Source: Conchocele bisecta
Taxonomy: Eukaryota; Mollusca; Bivalvia; Lucinida; Thyasiridae
Direction: 5' to 3'
Assembly: GCA_029237695.1 (NCBI GenBank)
Contig: CM055269.1
Location: forward strand, 32,659,175-32,723,174
Length of the DNA stretch: 64,000 nucleotides
The notes under the pieces were generated by a model. That model made no database searches. It was not told the DNA's origin and was given only the letters and a program-made list of their open reading frames with translations. Below, one piece after another: positions 11,911 through 22,557 of the stretch (positions are counted from its first letter, which is position 1; each line of letters opens with the position of its first letter). A program made the position numbers and the translations under genes.

Positions 11911-12320
11911 TTAAAGGTACATGCCCACTCAGTAGGCACAAACTATTCTTTATAAGAATTAAATAAGTGTATAATTGTGTCACCATTACACTAGTTCTAA
12001 AAAATTAGGAGTGCCCGCTATACATATATAATCATTTAGTAATATTTATTTTACTCATAGTGACTCGCGGTGTTATTATAGTAATATTTATTTTACTCAT
12101 AGTGACTCGCGGTGTTATTAAGCTATTTTCATATGCAAATGCGGGATGCTATTTTTTAATTATTTATACATGTGATATAAATTGTATAGTAATGCCAATC
12201 AGTACGTGGGGTTTTATAGTGAATGGATGTTTATTTTGCCTGAAAATGTCATATCTACAGAATATACAAAACTATCTATTAAGATTAGTGTGTGCCTACT
12301 GAGTGGGCATGTACCTTTAA
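11911..12320. mobile_element. MITE with TTAA target duplication (family TTAA-1, copy 1)
   Basis: Flanked by TTAA at 11911-11914 and 12317-12320. The inverted termini read AGGTACATGCCCACTCAGTA and its complement. No coding capacity. A TTAA target plus an AGG start resembles Kolobok/T2-type MITEs (TTAAAGGRR is the published T2 terminus), though piggyBac also uses TTAA. A 40-bp internal tandem duplication sits near 12038-12119. Related copies are at 26938-27440 and 45402-45902. Confidence 0.85.
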
Positions 12321-12571
12321 TGTTGAACGTATTGTCCTCCCCATTTACAGGTGTATTCTCATCTGTATTTGCTGAACTGTCATATAGTCACCAATGAACC
12401 AATCAGTTAATCAATACAGAATAACATACCTGGACAGTAAGTATTACTACATGTTTTATATACTTCTATGGTTTTCTACAATTATAAATTATTAAAACGC
12501 TCAGTAAACAGTACGTCAACAAGAAGAAATCCGCATACCGAATCCGCCGTACACGCGCACACGTTTATGCT

Positions 12572-12985
12572 TGCTGGTACATGAACTTGCCGGTTTTTCT
12601 TTGTCGCTTTTCACTTTCATGTATTACCAAAACAATCAAGCTCATCTGTCTATACATTCATTATTCAATGTCAAACATGCTTCTAGTTTGTCAACTTGCA
12701 AACTGTTGTAAATGTTGGCGTATACTCTATGTGTTCCGGTATATACGTAGATACTGTAACGTCGTTATGACGTCGTTTGACGTCGCTTTTACGTGACGTT
12801 TCATTTGCTCAAACGACCTGAATATTGGTGTTGTATAAACTATGATATCTTAATGAATATTGCAGATATCATGATCAAATAAAACGCATTCAATTCATCA
12901 TACAAATACTATTGTCACAGTAACAAAATGTTAATTTGACCAAGAATTTCTTGAAGACAGGTTTTCTCGCGACGCGGCTCATATA
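12572..12985. repeat. Dispersed repeat, partner of 38947-39331
   Basis: Shares nearly 400 bp at about 93% identity with the start of the second contig (38947-39331), from ACATGAACTTGCCGG to TCTCGCGACGCGGCTCATAT. No coding features; class unknown. Confidence 0.85.
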
Positions 12986-13034
12986 ACCTAATTAATCGAT
13001 AGATGTGTACTGCAGTTGATTTCAGTGTTCGTTG

Positions 13035-13602
13035 TTACCAGGTGGTACTGGATGATGTTGGCAAATGGAAAGCATCCGATAGAACTTGCGTCTCAGGCAT
13101 CCACCAAGTGTGGTACTCAAATCTTTTCGTAGTTTTAATATAAACTTGTACAGCTTTAAAAATAACAGTATGGCACTCATTATTTTCCTCAGGTATGCCA
13201 TGCAAAAGTATATGCGCGTTTAGAGGATAAAATTGTCGCAGTGACTGGCATAAAATTCGACGTTGCGCATGATATTTAATACATTCAAAGAAGTAATGTT
13301 CAGCATCCTCTACAACTTCACTACATTCGCAGTAGGGAGTTTTTCTGATATGGTTATTGCAAAGATCACAATTAAGACTGCTACATTTATTTCGAATTAT
13401 TGCATGCATAACCGAAAACAATCGATCTCCCTCTAAATAGTATGGTGGTATATTATATTGAGTATATAGTTGTTTGGCGCATGATGTTTTGAAGTGTCTA
13501 AGACTATCTACATATCTCAGAAACGGGTCAGTTTCATTCCAGTGTTGTACCGAAGATGGTATAGACGATTGTTTGTATGCTTCCAGTCGTGTAGTGGGGA
13601 CA
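13035..13602 (-). pseudogene. 3' coding end of non-LTR element B (copy B2)
   Basis: Minus-strand reading runs from RLEAYKQSSIPSS through SVMHAIIRNKCSSLN and CECSEVVEDAEHYFFEC to IKTTKRFEY. It is the same C-terminal Cys/His region as at 5385-5822, at about 70% protein identity. Its upstream coding sequence is at 15734 onward; the two are separated by element C, and the 19-bp duplication shows that they were once contiguous. Confidence 0.88.
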
Positions 13603-13621
13603 TTTAAATCAAATTGATTTC

Positions 13622-15253
13622 ATCACCTCTATCAATAATATTTAATATATCGATCAACTCATCGCATTTTCCATCTTCATGGAAACTAGCCAACGTCATC
13701 CCGATATTCAAAAAGAACGATCCTTCAAATCCACAAAATTACCGGCCAATATCACTCTTAAGTTGTATTGGTAAGCTCCTGGAACGCTGTATTCATAAGT
13801 ATCTGTACAGTTATATAGTTGATAATAATAGTCTCACTCCATTCCAGTCGGGGTTCATCAAAGGAGATTCAACAGTAAACCAGTTAATATATGTATACAA
13901 CGATATATGTAAAGCATTGGATGACGGCAAAGAAGTTCGTGCAGTATTTTGTTATATTCTAAAGCATTTGATAGGGTCTGGCACCGTGGCCTACATTATA
14001 AGCTGTCTTCAGCAGGCATTACTGGCAACTTGCACCAATGGTTTACATCTTATCTATCTTCCAGGCAACATAGAGTAGTATACGCAAATTCATCATCCCA
14101 CTGGTCCACTATTAATGCTGGCGTTCCTCAAGGGACTATCCTAGGTCCACTCCTTTTTTAATTTATATAAATGATATAATCAAGGAAATCAAATCGAATA
14201 TTAGACTTTTTGCTGAGGACTTTAGCATATACATGATAGTCGACGACCCAAACGCCTCCGCCATTTCTCTTAACGATGATCTCAAAACAATTCATCAGTG
14301 GTCGCGAGACTGGTTGGCCACGTTTAATCCATCAAAAACCGAAACTATGATATTTTCTTGAAAAAATAACAAACCAAAACACCCAGATCTTATCATGAAC
14401 AATGTAATATTGAACCCCATTAGTGAATATACACACCTAGGTCTAACATTTTCAGAAGATGGCAAATTGAAAACACACATTTCTCGCTGCATAAATAAAG
14501 CATGGCAACGAATTGGCATCCTACGTTCACAAAAATGTCTTCTAAATAGATCATGCATTGAACGTTTATACTTATCATTCTCTCCTAGAATACGGCGATA
14601 TTATTTGGGACAATTGTTCTTGTGAACTTAAAAATGACTTGGACGCAATTCAAAATGAAGCCGCGCGAATTGTCACAGGAGCCACAAAACTATGCAGCCT
14701 AGAAAATCTATATCGCGTCTTAAAATGGGAAACTCTATGTACAAGAAGAAGAAAACATAAACTATTGCAACTTTTTAAAATGAAAAATAATCTTACACCT
14801 AATTACCTATTTACTCTTATACCGACTAAAGTACAAAATCGCTACGCCCTTCGCAATGCAGATGACATTCCGCATATTTCTTGCCGCACTCAAATGTACA
14901 GTAACTCATTCCTACCGTCTGCAATACGCGAAAGGAACACATTACCAGCTGAAATTAGAAACTCACCTAGCTTACCCATCTTTAAGTATCGAATGAATAA
15001 AAATACATCAAAACCAACACAACTTTTCAACATATGCAACAGGAGAGAAATATTGCATGCCCGTCTTCGACTAGCTTGTAGCTCGCTTAACTACGACCTC
15101 TATCGAAAATCAATAGTATAGATTCTCCCTTATGTTCTTGTGGATCACAAGAGACGGTAGACCACTACCTAACAGCATGCACAAAATATGAACCACAACG
15201 TCAACAATATTTAGCTGGGCTAGAATTTCCAGTCATTGCTGATAACCTCTTCT
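13622..15253 (+). pseudogene. Reverse transcriptase of element C, broken
   Basis: The pieces are: RT fingers with NVIPIFKKND and NYRPISLLS; a frameshift near 13955 in motif A (KAFDRVWHRG); motif B NAGVPQGTILGPLLF followed by a TAA at 14159; motif C read as FAEDFS in place of the usual ADD; further stops near 14360; a frameshift near 14570; then LEYGDIIWDN and NEAARIVTGATKL. At the end comes a CSCGSQETVDHYLTAC knuckle after the stop at 15121. The style is CR1/Jockey-like. The missing first Asp partner and the stops mean no activity. Confidence 0.85.
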
Positions 15254-15733
15254 AAACGGAAATGATCACCTTTCATTAGAGCAAAACAAACACATGTTCC
15301 TACAAGTTCACAAATGTATTACAATCACAAGGCGGTTCTAATGATATTACCTATATTCTTCATTATATGCCAGACCAAGATGCATTGCCGGAGAAAAACA
15401 CACATCGTCCCATCATACGTCGCGCCGGCGGCCCCGCATGGTACGGCGCATGGTACTGATACACAGGAATGGCAAATAGTTGACTGAGGTTTCCCGATAA
15501 GCTTTCACCACCCTAATCACTTTTGTTTTTCATTATATTATTCTTTTTTCTTCTCCAACTCTATTTACATTTATAAACAATAGCATTAGTTAAAATTGTA
15601 TATTGTTTTGCGCACTACATATGATTTGTATATCTTGTACGGAGATGAATTTATATAAGCTACTAGCTTGTTTTCAAATCCCTGTATTTTGCTATGTAAT
15701 ATGTATACAATTTACATTTACCAATAAATATTG
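13622..15733 (+). mobile_element. 5'-truncated non-LTR element C inserted into B2, 19-bp TSD
   Basis: Flanked by 19-bp direct repeats (13603-13621 and 15734-15752) that differ at one position and begin TTTAAA. This is the mark of target-primed reverse transcription. Element C lies on the opposite strand to its host copy B2 and starts inside its own RT domain, so it is 5' truncated. The 3' region after the coding sequence is about 480 bp and ends CAATAAATATTG with no long poly-A. Confidence 0.93.
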
Positions 15734-16822
15734 TTTAAACCAAATTGATTTCTAAGATTGTAACGAGATATATTATTAACAGTGGGTGGAATCAGGTTAG
15801 AAATAGAACTAGGTACTTGATTATTGTTGGCTTTGTACATGATCGAAAGCTTTTGAATACTACGTCGAACAGATAGAAGTTGCCATCCAACTTCTTGCCT
15901 TAAGTTGTCGAGTGATACTGACCGTGTTAACCCTGTTACTATTCTCCGGCGCGGCTTCATTCGGATTTTTTTCCATCGAATCCTTTTCATATTCTGTACA
16001 CCCATCCCAGACTGATGAAGCATATTCCAGTATAGGTCTCATATAAGATATATATATTCGGTTTAAAGACTGTCTGCCTATCTTAAATTTTAGGTTACGC
16101 ATTATTCCCAATACTCTCGTAGTCGAATTAATTATATGTTGTATATGTGTATGCCATTTTCCGTTATTTCTCAGTGTTAAACCAAAATGCTTATGATCGT
16201 CAACAAAGGTTATGGACGTGTTCTGAAAGATTAAGTTTAAGGGTCGATCAAGTTGTCTTAATGTTAGAAGCATCGCTTCAGTCTTGTTCGGATTGGAACT
16301 AACCAACCGTTGTTTAGCCCAATCAGAAATCATTAGCAGGTCATGATTTATTATGCCTTCGAGATCATCAACATTTGTTGAGGAAAAGGACAGAGAGCTG
16401 TCGTCAGCATATACCCGAACAATACGTAATAGATGGTCAGTTATGTCGTTGACATATATTAGAAATAGTAATGGGCCGAGTACCGAACCTTGTGGTACGC
16501 CAGCTGTAACTAATTTGGTATCTGAGGTTGTGGACCGTATTGATACGGACTGTTTCCTATTCGACAAGTAGTTTTCGATCCAGTGTAAAATACAAACATT
16601 TAATCCATTTTGCCTTAGCTTAAATATTAAACCCTTATGCCATACTCTATCAAAGGCTTTAGAAATATCACAAAACACTATACATGTAGATTGTCATTCA
16701 TCAAATGCCTGACATATTTGATGGTGAATGTCTATAAGTTGATATACCGTTGAGTGGCCTGGTAAAAAACCAGATTGCCTGTTATAAATCAATTGCTGTG
16801 AGTGCAAGTGATTATAAATATG
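15734..16822 (-). pseudogene. Reverse transcriptase palm and thumb of element B2
   Basis: Minus-strand coding from about 16822 down to 15734. It reads QSGFLPGHSTVYQLIDIH, then DISKAFDRVWHKG (motif A), TAGVPQGSVLGPLLF (motif B), YADDSSLSF (motif C, intact ADD), PILEYASSVWDG, and RYNLRNQFGL at the break. A short stop-containing gap separates ~16690 from 16678, and the frame shifts near 15980. Upstream coding is at 17590 onward, beyond the TRIM insertion. Confidence 0.9.
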
Positions 16823-17001
16823 TGTAACCGGATAGGGGAAATGCAATGGAAAAAATGTGCACCGACCGGGGATAGAACCCGGGACCTTCCCAATACCAGC
16901 GGGACGCGCTACCAACTGCGCTACCGGAGCACGATACTCTCGATCGGTATATTTATATCCATATTCAACTCATGATTACACATGGTACCATTTCCGTTAC
17001 A
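16823..17001 (-). repeat. 3' LTR of the TRIM
   Basis: 179 bp, TG...CA ends. Differs from the other LTR by about seven changes (~4%), including one base lost from the D-loop and one T-loop change in the embedded tRNA-like sequence. Confidence 0.85.
16858..16930 (-). tRNA. tRNA-like sequence inside the 3' LTR (degraded copy)
   Basis: Same tRNA-like sequence as at 17144-17217 but with a shortened D-loop and T-loop TTCTATC. A T6 tract follows (complement of 16850-16855). It is part of the LTR rather than a host gene at this site. Confidence 0.6.
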
Positions 17002-17143
17002 CTCCTCCCCCGTTATCTTTGAGTTTCGTCAATTACGAAGAAACTCACCCCAAGTTCACCCCTCTAGAGAGCCCACCGACACTCATGAGGGTTGGACGAG
17101 CCCCCAAATGTAACCGGATAGGGAAAATGCAACGGAAAAAATA

Positions 17144-17217
17144 TGCACCGACCGGGGATCGAACCCGGGACCTTCCCAATACCAGCGGGACGCGCTAACC
17201 AACTGCGCTACCGGAGC
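17144..17217 (-). tRNA. Cloverleaf-competent tRNA-like gene inside the 5' LTR, anticodon GGT
   Basis: 74 nt on the minus strand. The acceptor stem GCTCCGG/TCGGTGC pairs 6 of 7. The D-stem GCGC/GCGC pairs fully, with GG in the loop. The anticodon stem TCCCG/TGGGA is fully paired with a G-T, and the loop CTGGTAT reads GGT (Thr by the code). The T-stem CCGGG/CCCGG is perfect, with loop TTCGATC. The A box TAGCGCAGTTGG and B box GGTTCGATCCC are intact. A T6 run (complement of 17136-17141) follows 2 bases after the end, a Pol III terminator. Since both LTRs carry it, it is replicated with the element. A charged, functional tRNA is not implied; it may act as an internal Pol III promoter. Confidence 0.72.
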
Positions 17218-17271
17218 ACGATGCTCTCGATCGGTATATTTATATCCACATTCAACTCATGATTACACATG

Positions 17272-17565
17272 CTTTGGTTTTTTTTGCTTATATTTAACGG
17301 CGGCACTGGCTCGAGGACCTTGCATACCGTCTCCCAAGAATGGGAGAAAGAACGGAGGTAGAGATTTTTTTGAGAGAAGCCGGTAATTCGTATTTACAGA
17401 GCAACTACGAATTATCGGTACCCATTCACAGCTGGGTGAACTGGAGCAGTATGGATAAAGTGTCTTGCTCAAGGACACAACGCAGCGCCTCCGGTGAGGC
17501 TCGAACCCACGACCTTTAGATCAGCAGTCTGACGCTCTAACCACCAGGCCACTGCGCTCCACTTA
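17272..17565 (-). mobile_element. tRNA-derived SINE inserted in the TRIM LTR, TSD ACACATG
   Basis: Flanked by ACACATG at 17265-17271 and 17566-17572. On the minus strand the head is tRNA-like (GCGCAGTGGCCTGGTGG, then GGTTCGAGCCTC). The body contains GTGTCCTTGAGCAAGACAC, a conserved-core-like stretch shared with the copy at 54611. The tail reads CGCCGTTAAATATAAGC then A-rich. The conserved core recalls the shared central domains of metazoan SINE superfamilies; I cannot name which. Confidence 0.85.
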
Positions 17566-17589
17566 ACACATGGTACCATTTCCGTTACA

Positions 17590-19300
17590 TATGTTTAAAC
17601 ATTATTCTCTCCATTACCTTACATAGACAGCTTAATAACGATATCGGACGATAATTTGAAGGCGTCTGTGGACACCCCTTTTTAAATAGAAGAATTACAC
17701 TTGCTAATTTCCACACCATCGGAAATTGACATTCATTGACAGATCTATTGAAGAGGATCGCCAGAGGTTTTGTGACAGATGTAATAGTTCCTTTTAACAT
17801 TCTATGACTAATTAGATCGTATCCACAAGCTTTATTAGTTTGCAACATTCGTATTATATCTCTCACATCAGATTCATTTATATTAATCGTATCAAGAACT
17901 TGGTTAGTTTTTAATTCAAACGGTGGTAAAGCAGAGTTATTATCATCAACAGTTGATATTGAAACGAAGAAGTTGTTAAGACAGTTTGCTTTTTCGGCAT
18001 CAGACAAATATAAAATTTCGCTGTGACCGTCATTGGTTTTTAAAGGAGGAATAGTACCACTTGACTTGCTGTCTTTCACAAAGTGTCGGACTAGCTTCCA
18101 GAATTATATTTTGTTATTCGAAAATGATTCTGTTAGATTAAACTCTATGTCATTATAAAATGCTTCTCTGGCATGTTTTTTCATATTATTAACTTTATTC
18201 AGAGTTGATTTGTATTTATTCTAATCGTCCACCCGTTCAAATTGTATTGCTTTCTTTCGTAACTTGTCTCTTAGCCCGCTTGTTTGGCGAATTTCGGAAT
18301 CGTACCATGATTTATCGTTAGGCCTCACTGTAACTTGACTGCATGGAATGCATTGCTTAGCTAGCTCAACTTAGATGTAAATATATTACATGCCTCATCT
18401 ACACTACCATTATTTAAAATTGTCCAATCAGTATTAAGCATGAGCTCGTTAAATTTAGCAAAGTCTGCTCTTTTATAGTTCCATACAGTTCGTTTATATG
18501 AATTATTATATGAACTTTCAGCTGGTATGATTACACATGCCTTATGATCACTTATGTTTGACGAAACAGATAATACATCGCGTTCGAGAATGATCTGATC
18601 TTGGTTAACAATAATTGGATCTACATGTAGTAAGGTTGAAGTAGTAGATGTTTCCCGAGTTGCGGATGTAATTATGTTTCTCAATGAATTCATAATCATT
18701 ACGTCTTTTAATCTTTGGTTTTGTACATTTAATTGATCTTCATTTACATCGCCAACAATAATGATATTATTTGTTATATCGGATACCAATTCTGATTGCG
18801 ATTAAGTAATTCCCAAAATTCGATATTTGACGACGGGGGTTGGTAAATCGTGTCAATCAAGAACGTTTTACGGTTTGTCTTAACTTGAATCCAGATGGTT
18901 TCATCCCAAAATATTTCTAAATGTTGCATTCTTTCTGCTAATAAATGGTCTGCGACATATACTAATATACCCCCAGAATGTGGCGATTTGTTCATTCGGA
19001 ATGGTAAGCCATATCCATTCAGTTGTAAATTGCTTGTTTCTATAGCGCATGATAAGTGCTCGGAACATGTATGGGTAATGTGAACTCGATATAACTGACC
19101 TTATTGCGAACACTTCTAATATTTAAATGTAAAATTGAAAAAGATCCAATCTCATTTTCAGGCCCTGGATTTATTTCAACATCACCAGCCAGCAGTAGCA
19201 AAATCAAAGATATTATTTCTAGACAAATATTGAGGTTAAATAGTAATCTACATTTAAATATATTGGTCAAACAATTACCTATATCCGCTAACAAAGTATT
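17590..19300 (-). pseudogene. Element B2: 2A-like leader, endonuclease and RT fingers
   Basis: Minus-strand order from 19300 down: a hydrophobic stretch then LLLLAGDVEINPGP (GDVEINPGP at 19160-19186), followed directly by SILHLNIRSVRNK, the endonuclease start; a damaged ET motif (ITHTCSEHL) after a small deletion; SGGILVYVADHL; GDVNEDQLN and NISDHKACV in 18361-18789; a linker with two stops (18080-18360); then RT fingers in 17590-18079 with TNKACGYDLIS, SVILLFKKG and NYRPISLLS. APE-type CR1-like elements are known to carry 2A-like motifs at this position. The copy is dead but still alignable through most of its length. Confidence 0.87.
19160..19186 (-). other. 2A-like ribosome-skipping motif GDVEINPGP
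   Basis: Matches the D-x-E-x-N-P-G-P consensus exactly, preceded by LLLLA. In 2A peptides translation skips the Gly-Pro bond. Its place just ahead of the endonuclease fits published 2A-like sequences in non-LTR retrotransposons. Confidence 0.75.
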
Positions 19301-19319
19301 ATATATAAAATGTTAGTAG

Positions 19320-20025
19320 ATATTGTAAACGCAAGCAATATCGGCCGTGTGCTACAATTAAAATTACCTATAGCAGCCCGCCAGGAAGCTAAATCATTAC
19401 CCATTCGGCTTATTAATTAAATCAGCGAGGTAAAGAGCTGCCATAGGTATCACCAATGACAACAAATCTTCTCAACATAGTGCATGTACCTATAATAGTG
19501 ACATTCAAAAAGCAATGACGTTTGACTGACAGAAAGAAGATAGAGCGAGTAAAAAACAAAACGAATAGTACAAAAACAACAAGATCATACTGAAGCTGGT
19601 AGGAACACGTACATGCAACATACAAATACATCTTCCTAACATGTGATGCAGAACGGTGATCAGGTTTTTGTGGCGGGATGGATAGTTCAGTGAATTATTC
19701 TCATATCAAATATCTACTGCAAAGTATCGTGTGTTAGTTACAAATCATTTAACGAACACTGTAGACCCCGATCAGATCGCATGTCTAGCCAAACGGCTCA
19801 TGCATTTAATCCAGTGACATAATGCTTTCTTTATTGTTATAATAATACATACCTAAAAAACACTCACACGTGTCACTGGGAAAACGCGATCTACTTTCAT
19901 TTATTGACTACAATTATGTCACAGTATTATGAACAAGATTCACATTCCGCTATAAATATAAACTTACATGCAACTCGAGAGTATGACGTGACACGGCAGA
20001 ATATCGATTACATGAGTGACCATTA
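19320..20025. other. Unassigned AT-rich sequence
   Basis: No gene, no clear repeat boundary; short open frames only. Confidence 0.5.
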
Positions 20026-20029
20026 CATA

Positions 20030-21610
20030 ATATACAACCCGTGCAGATCCGGACCAGCCTAGGCACAACTATACAGTCTGATCAGGGTATACTCTGCTTT
20101 CCACTACGCACACATGTAGAATCCTCCTATTATAAATATGTATACCATGCCAAGGTAGAATGTATCAGCTGGGTGAGTGAACAGCACAGTACCACAACCA
20201 ATGTATATCCAGACCAGACTGCACACGAACGTATTTTCTGATCAGTGTATACTCCATTAGTTACAATGTGATAATGTGGGATCAGGTTCTTATACGTTAC
20301 GATGACGTGATGTGCGAAAACATATCGACTGATTTCAATAACCGCTCAGAATATAACGAACGTATGCACAGACCAGCCTACACCAAAGTATATGCTGAGC
20401 AAGATCTACTCCGTTTATCACTCCATAATAGACTTGAATCATCTGAGTACAGCTTGAAATTGTAAAACGTATGACTGCATGATTGAATCGTACATCACCT
20501 ACAGGCACAGACAAGTCTAATCTAGTCTAATCAGTGTATACTCTGTGCTCTATGCGTTACTCCTGAGAAATGTAACATCTGCAAAGTACTGTAAATGAGC
20601 CATACATGATTTACAACCAGTGTATACTGATACCAGCGTAGACACGAATTATAATCTGATCTGGGTATACTCTGCTTGTTACTCCTTAAAAATGAACATC
20701 AGCCAAGTTTATTAGAGTATGGTGTGACATGACAGAACAAGTAGTGGATGAATGAACCATACATGATTTACAACCTGTGTAGACCGAAACCAGCTTACAC
20801 ACAAATGTATAATCTGATCTGGGTATAATCTGTTTGTTACTCCTAAAAACGGAACATCAGCCAAGTTTATTAGAGTATGGTGTGACATGACAGAACAAGT
20901 AGAGGATGAATGAACCATACATGATTTACAACCAGTGTAGAGCGAGACCAGCATAGACACGAATGTATAATCTGATATGGGTATACTCTGTTTGTTACTC
21001 ATTAAAACGGAACATCAGCCATGTTTATTAAAGTATGGTGTGACATGACAGAACAAGTAGAGGATGAATGAACCATACATGATTTACAACCAGTGTAGAC
21101 CGAGACCAGCGTAGACACAAATGTATAATCCGATCTGCGTATACTCTGTCACTAAGCACCAAATTATCAAAAACTTAGTTTACCTTAGTATTATTTGACA
21201 TTGTCGACTATATAAACTGAATGGGTGTACGGGATCTACGACCAGTGTAGACCCAGACCAGCCTACACACGAATGTATAACTGATCAGGGTATACTCCTG
21301 CCACTCATCCATAATGTAGAATCATCCCAGTATACTGCATTGACCCTTAATATGCCGAGATATGGTTGAATATATTGACTGAATGACTGAACCATACATG
21401 GTCTACAACCAGAGTAGACCCAGACCAGACTAAGCGCGTGTGCATAGTCTGATCAGGGTGTACTCTGTTTGTCACTCTGCAATAATAGAAAATAAGTATG
21501 TATTTTTCAGCAGTACAATCATGTTTTGTTGTCAAAGTGCACTCTGACCGGCCCAATCATAACTATGCCGTCTGCTCAGGGTATACTCTGACTGACACAG
21601 CCAAATCAAT
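20030..21610. repeat. Degenerate tandem array, ~158-bp unit, about 10 copies
   Basis: The landmark ACAACCAGTGTAGACC...TGATCNGGGTATACTCTG recurs at about 20033, 20187, 20612, 20771, 20929, 21087, 21238 and 21406, with spacing of 158-159 in the best-preserved middle part. Units share CCATACATGATTTACAACC and GGAACATCAGCCAAG blocks. The left part is more diverged. The core resembles the dispersed GTGCAGATCC...GATCAGG hairpin repeats elsewhere in the window. Confidence 0.85.
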
Positions 21611-21639
21611 GAACAAGATGACCCATTTGGCTCCCCTTC

Positions 21640-22340
21640 AGATAACGGATGTGAAGGAAAGTATGGGATTTGAAAAATGCTGGCTGTATGTTCCATCGCA
21701 AATCTCACTACGAAACCGTAATGTGAGATTCACGACGGACAAGATATCAAACACAAATATTGACTTCACACTACCTCTTGCGGCAATCGCGCCAAAATAT
21801 GTCAATATATTATTTATTGACATCAAGTGGCTCCAATGGCTGAGCGTGAGCTGTGCTACATCTTAGTTAACCAACAGCTTGATTGCGAGTTCACATTACC
21901 CATACATGTTCCGAAACGCAGAAAATTTTAGCAAGATTAACGCAGGCGATTGTGTACTCGTCAGGCATTCAAATATCGAGTGGGCGGTTTTCATTGTGAA
22001 TAAGGTTACGTAAAAATGTCCCAATGCGTTGAATTAAAAGCAAAGGTTACTTCACAATTTAACAGTCGGTCGTCATCACAATTGACAATATTTGGTTGTA
22101 TTGTCCATTGGTGAGACTGTAATATACTCATTCTTATTATTACTACGGACAAACATCATTGTCAGTCGGGACGAGTCTTATACAACTACACATTAATAAT
22201 ATGGTCAAGGTTAGACACCTCCAAATAGTTTTACTATATAATTTAACCGAATGCCATCCAATAAGGCCAGTCTCTCATACTTTCACTATTCGTATGGATG
22301 CTGTGGGACGCACTTGTACATGACCTGCAGCCAGTCTGTA
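21640..22340. other. Unassigned region with one open frame
   Basis: A plus-strand open frame ending at 21866 has reasonable amino-acid composition (SMGFEKCWLYVPSQISLRNR) but no recognised domain, no clear start and no partner exon. About 28 bases at 21881-21910 match the endonuclease region of element B2 (19047-19077) in inverted orientation. Nothing else is recognised. Confidence 0.3.
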
Positions 22341-22344
22341 CTGG

Positions 22345-22557
22345 TTCTGCATGTTCAGTGTTTTCTTTTAAATGCTACAAATATGCTGAAAGCTGGTGTT
22401 AAAATCACCCCAAAATGTTCCTCAAGTGAAACTGGGTAGTAACGGATCAAGGTTTGCAACCAAGCGGTGTCTGTCACCTCAAAACACCCACACTATTTTT
22501 ATACCGGACTATTTTTGCTCTGTTGGCGATTTTGCACCATTTGGTATCCTCTAACCT
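22345..22557. repeat. Direct repeat, partner of 23748-23937
   Basis: Shares TTCAGTGTTTTCTTTTAAAT, CCCCAAAATGTTCCTCAAGT and TTTGGTATCCTCTAACCT in order with 23748-23937. About 90% identity, with a deletion in the second copy. Confidence 0.85.

Larger units (their letters stand above)
17109..17589 (-). repeat. 5' LTR of the TRIM, split by a SINE
   Basis: Consists of 17109-17271 plus 17566-17589 around the SINE at 17272-17565. Carries a TATA-like TATAAATATA (complement near 17236-17245) about 20-30 bp upstream of the tRNA-like sequence. Confidence 0.83.
16819..17593 (-). mobile_element. TRIM (miniature LTR retrotransposon), TSD TATG, inserted in B2
   Basis: Two direct repeats starting TGTAAC and ending GTTACA (16823-17001 and 17109-17589, the second interrupted by a SINE) enclose only 107 bp. 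On the minus strand, 2 bp after the 5' LTR comes TGGGGGCTCGTCC (17094-17106), which equals the primer-binding site complementary to tRNA-Pro used by many retroelements. Directly before the 3' LTR comes GGGGGAGGAG (17002-17011), a polypurine tract. TATG flanks both ends (16819-16822 and 17590-17593); excising the unit restores the B2 frame (VMERIMFKH joined to IYNHLHS). There is no coding capacity, so an autonomous LTR element must have mobilised it. Confidence 0.85.

Noticed and set aside
16823..17589. Two independent SINE insertions instead of a TRIM
   Set aside because: The paired TG...CA repeats, primer-binding site, polypurine tract and single outer TATG duplication are not explained by two SINEs.
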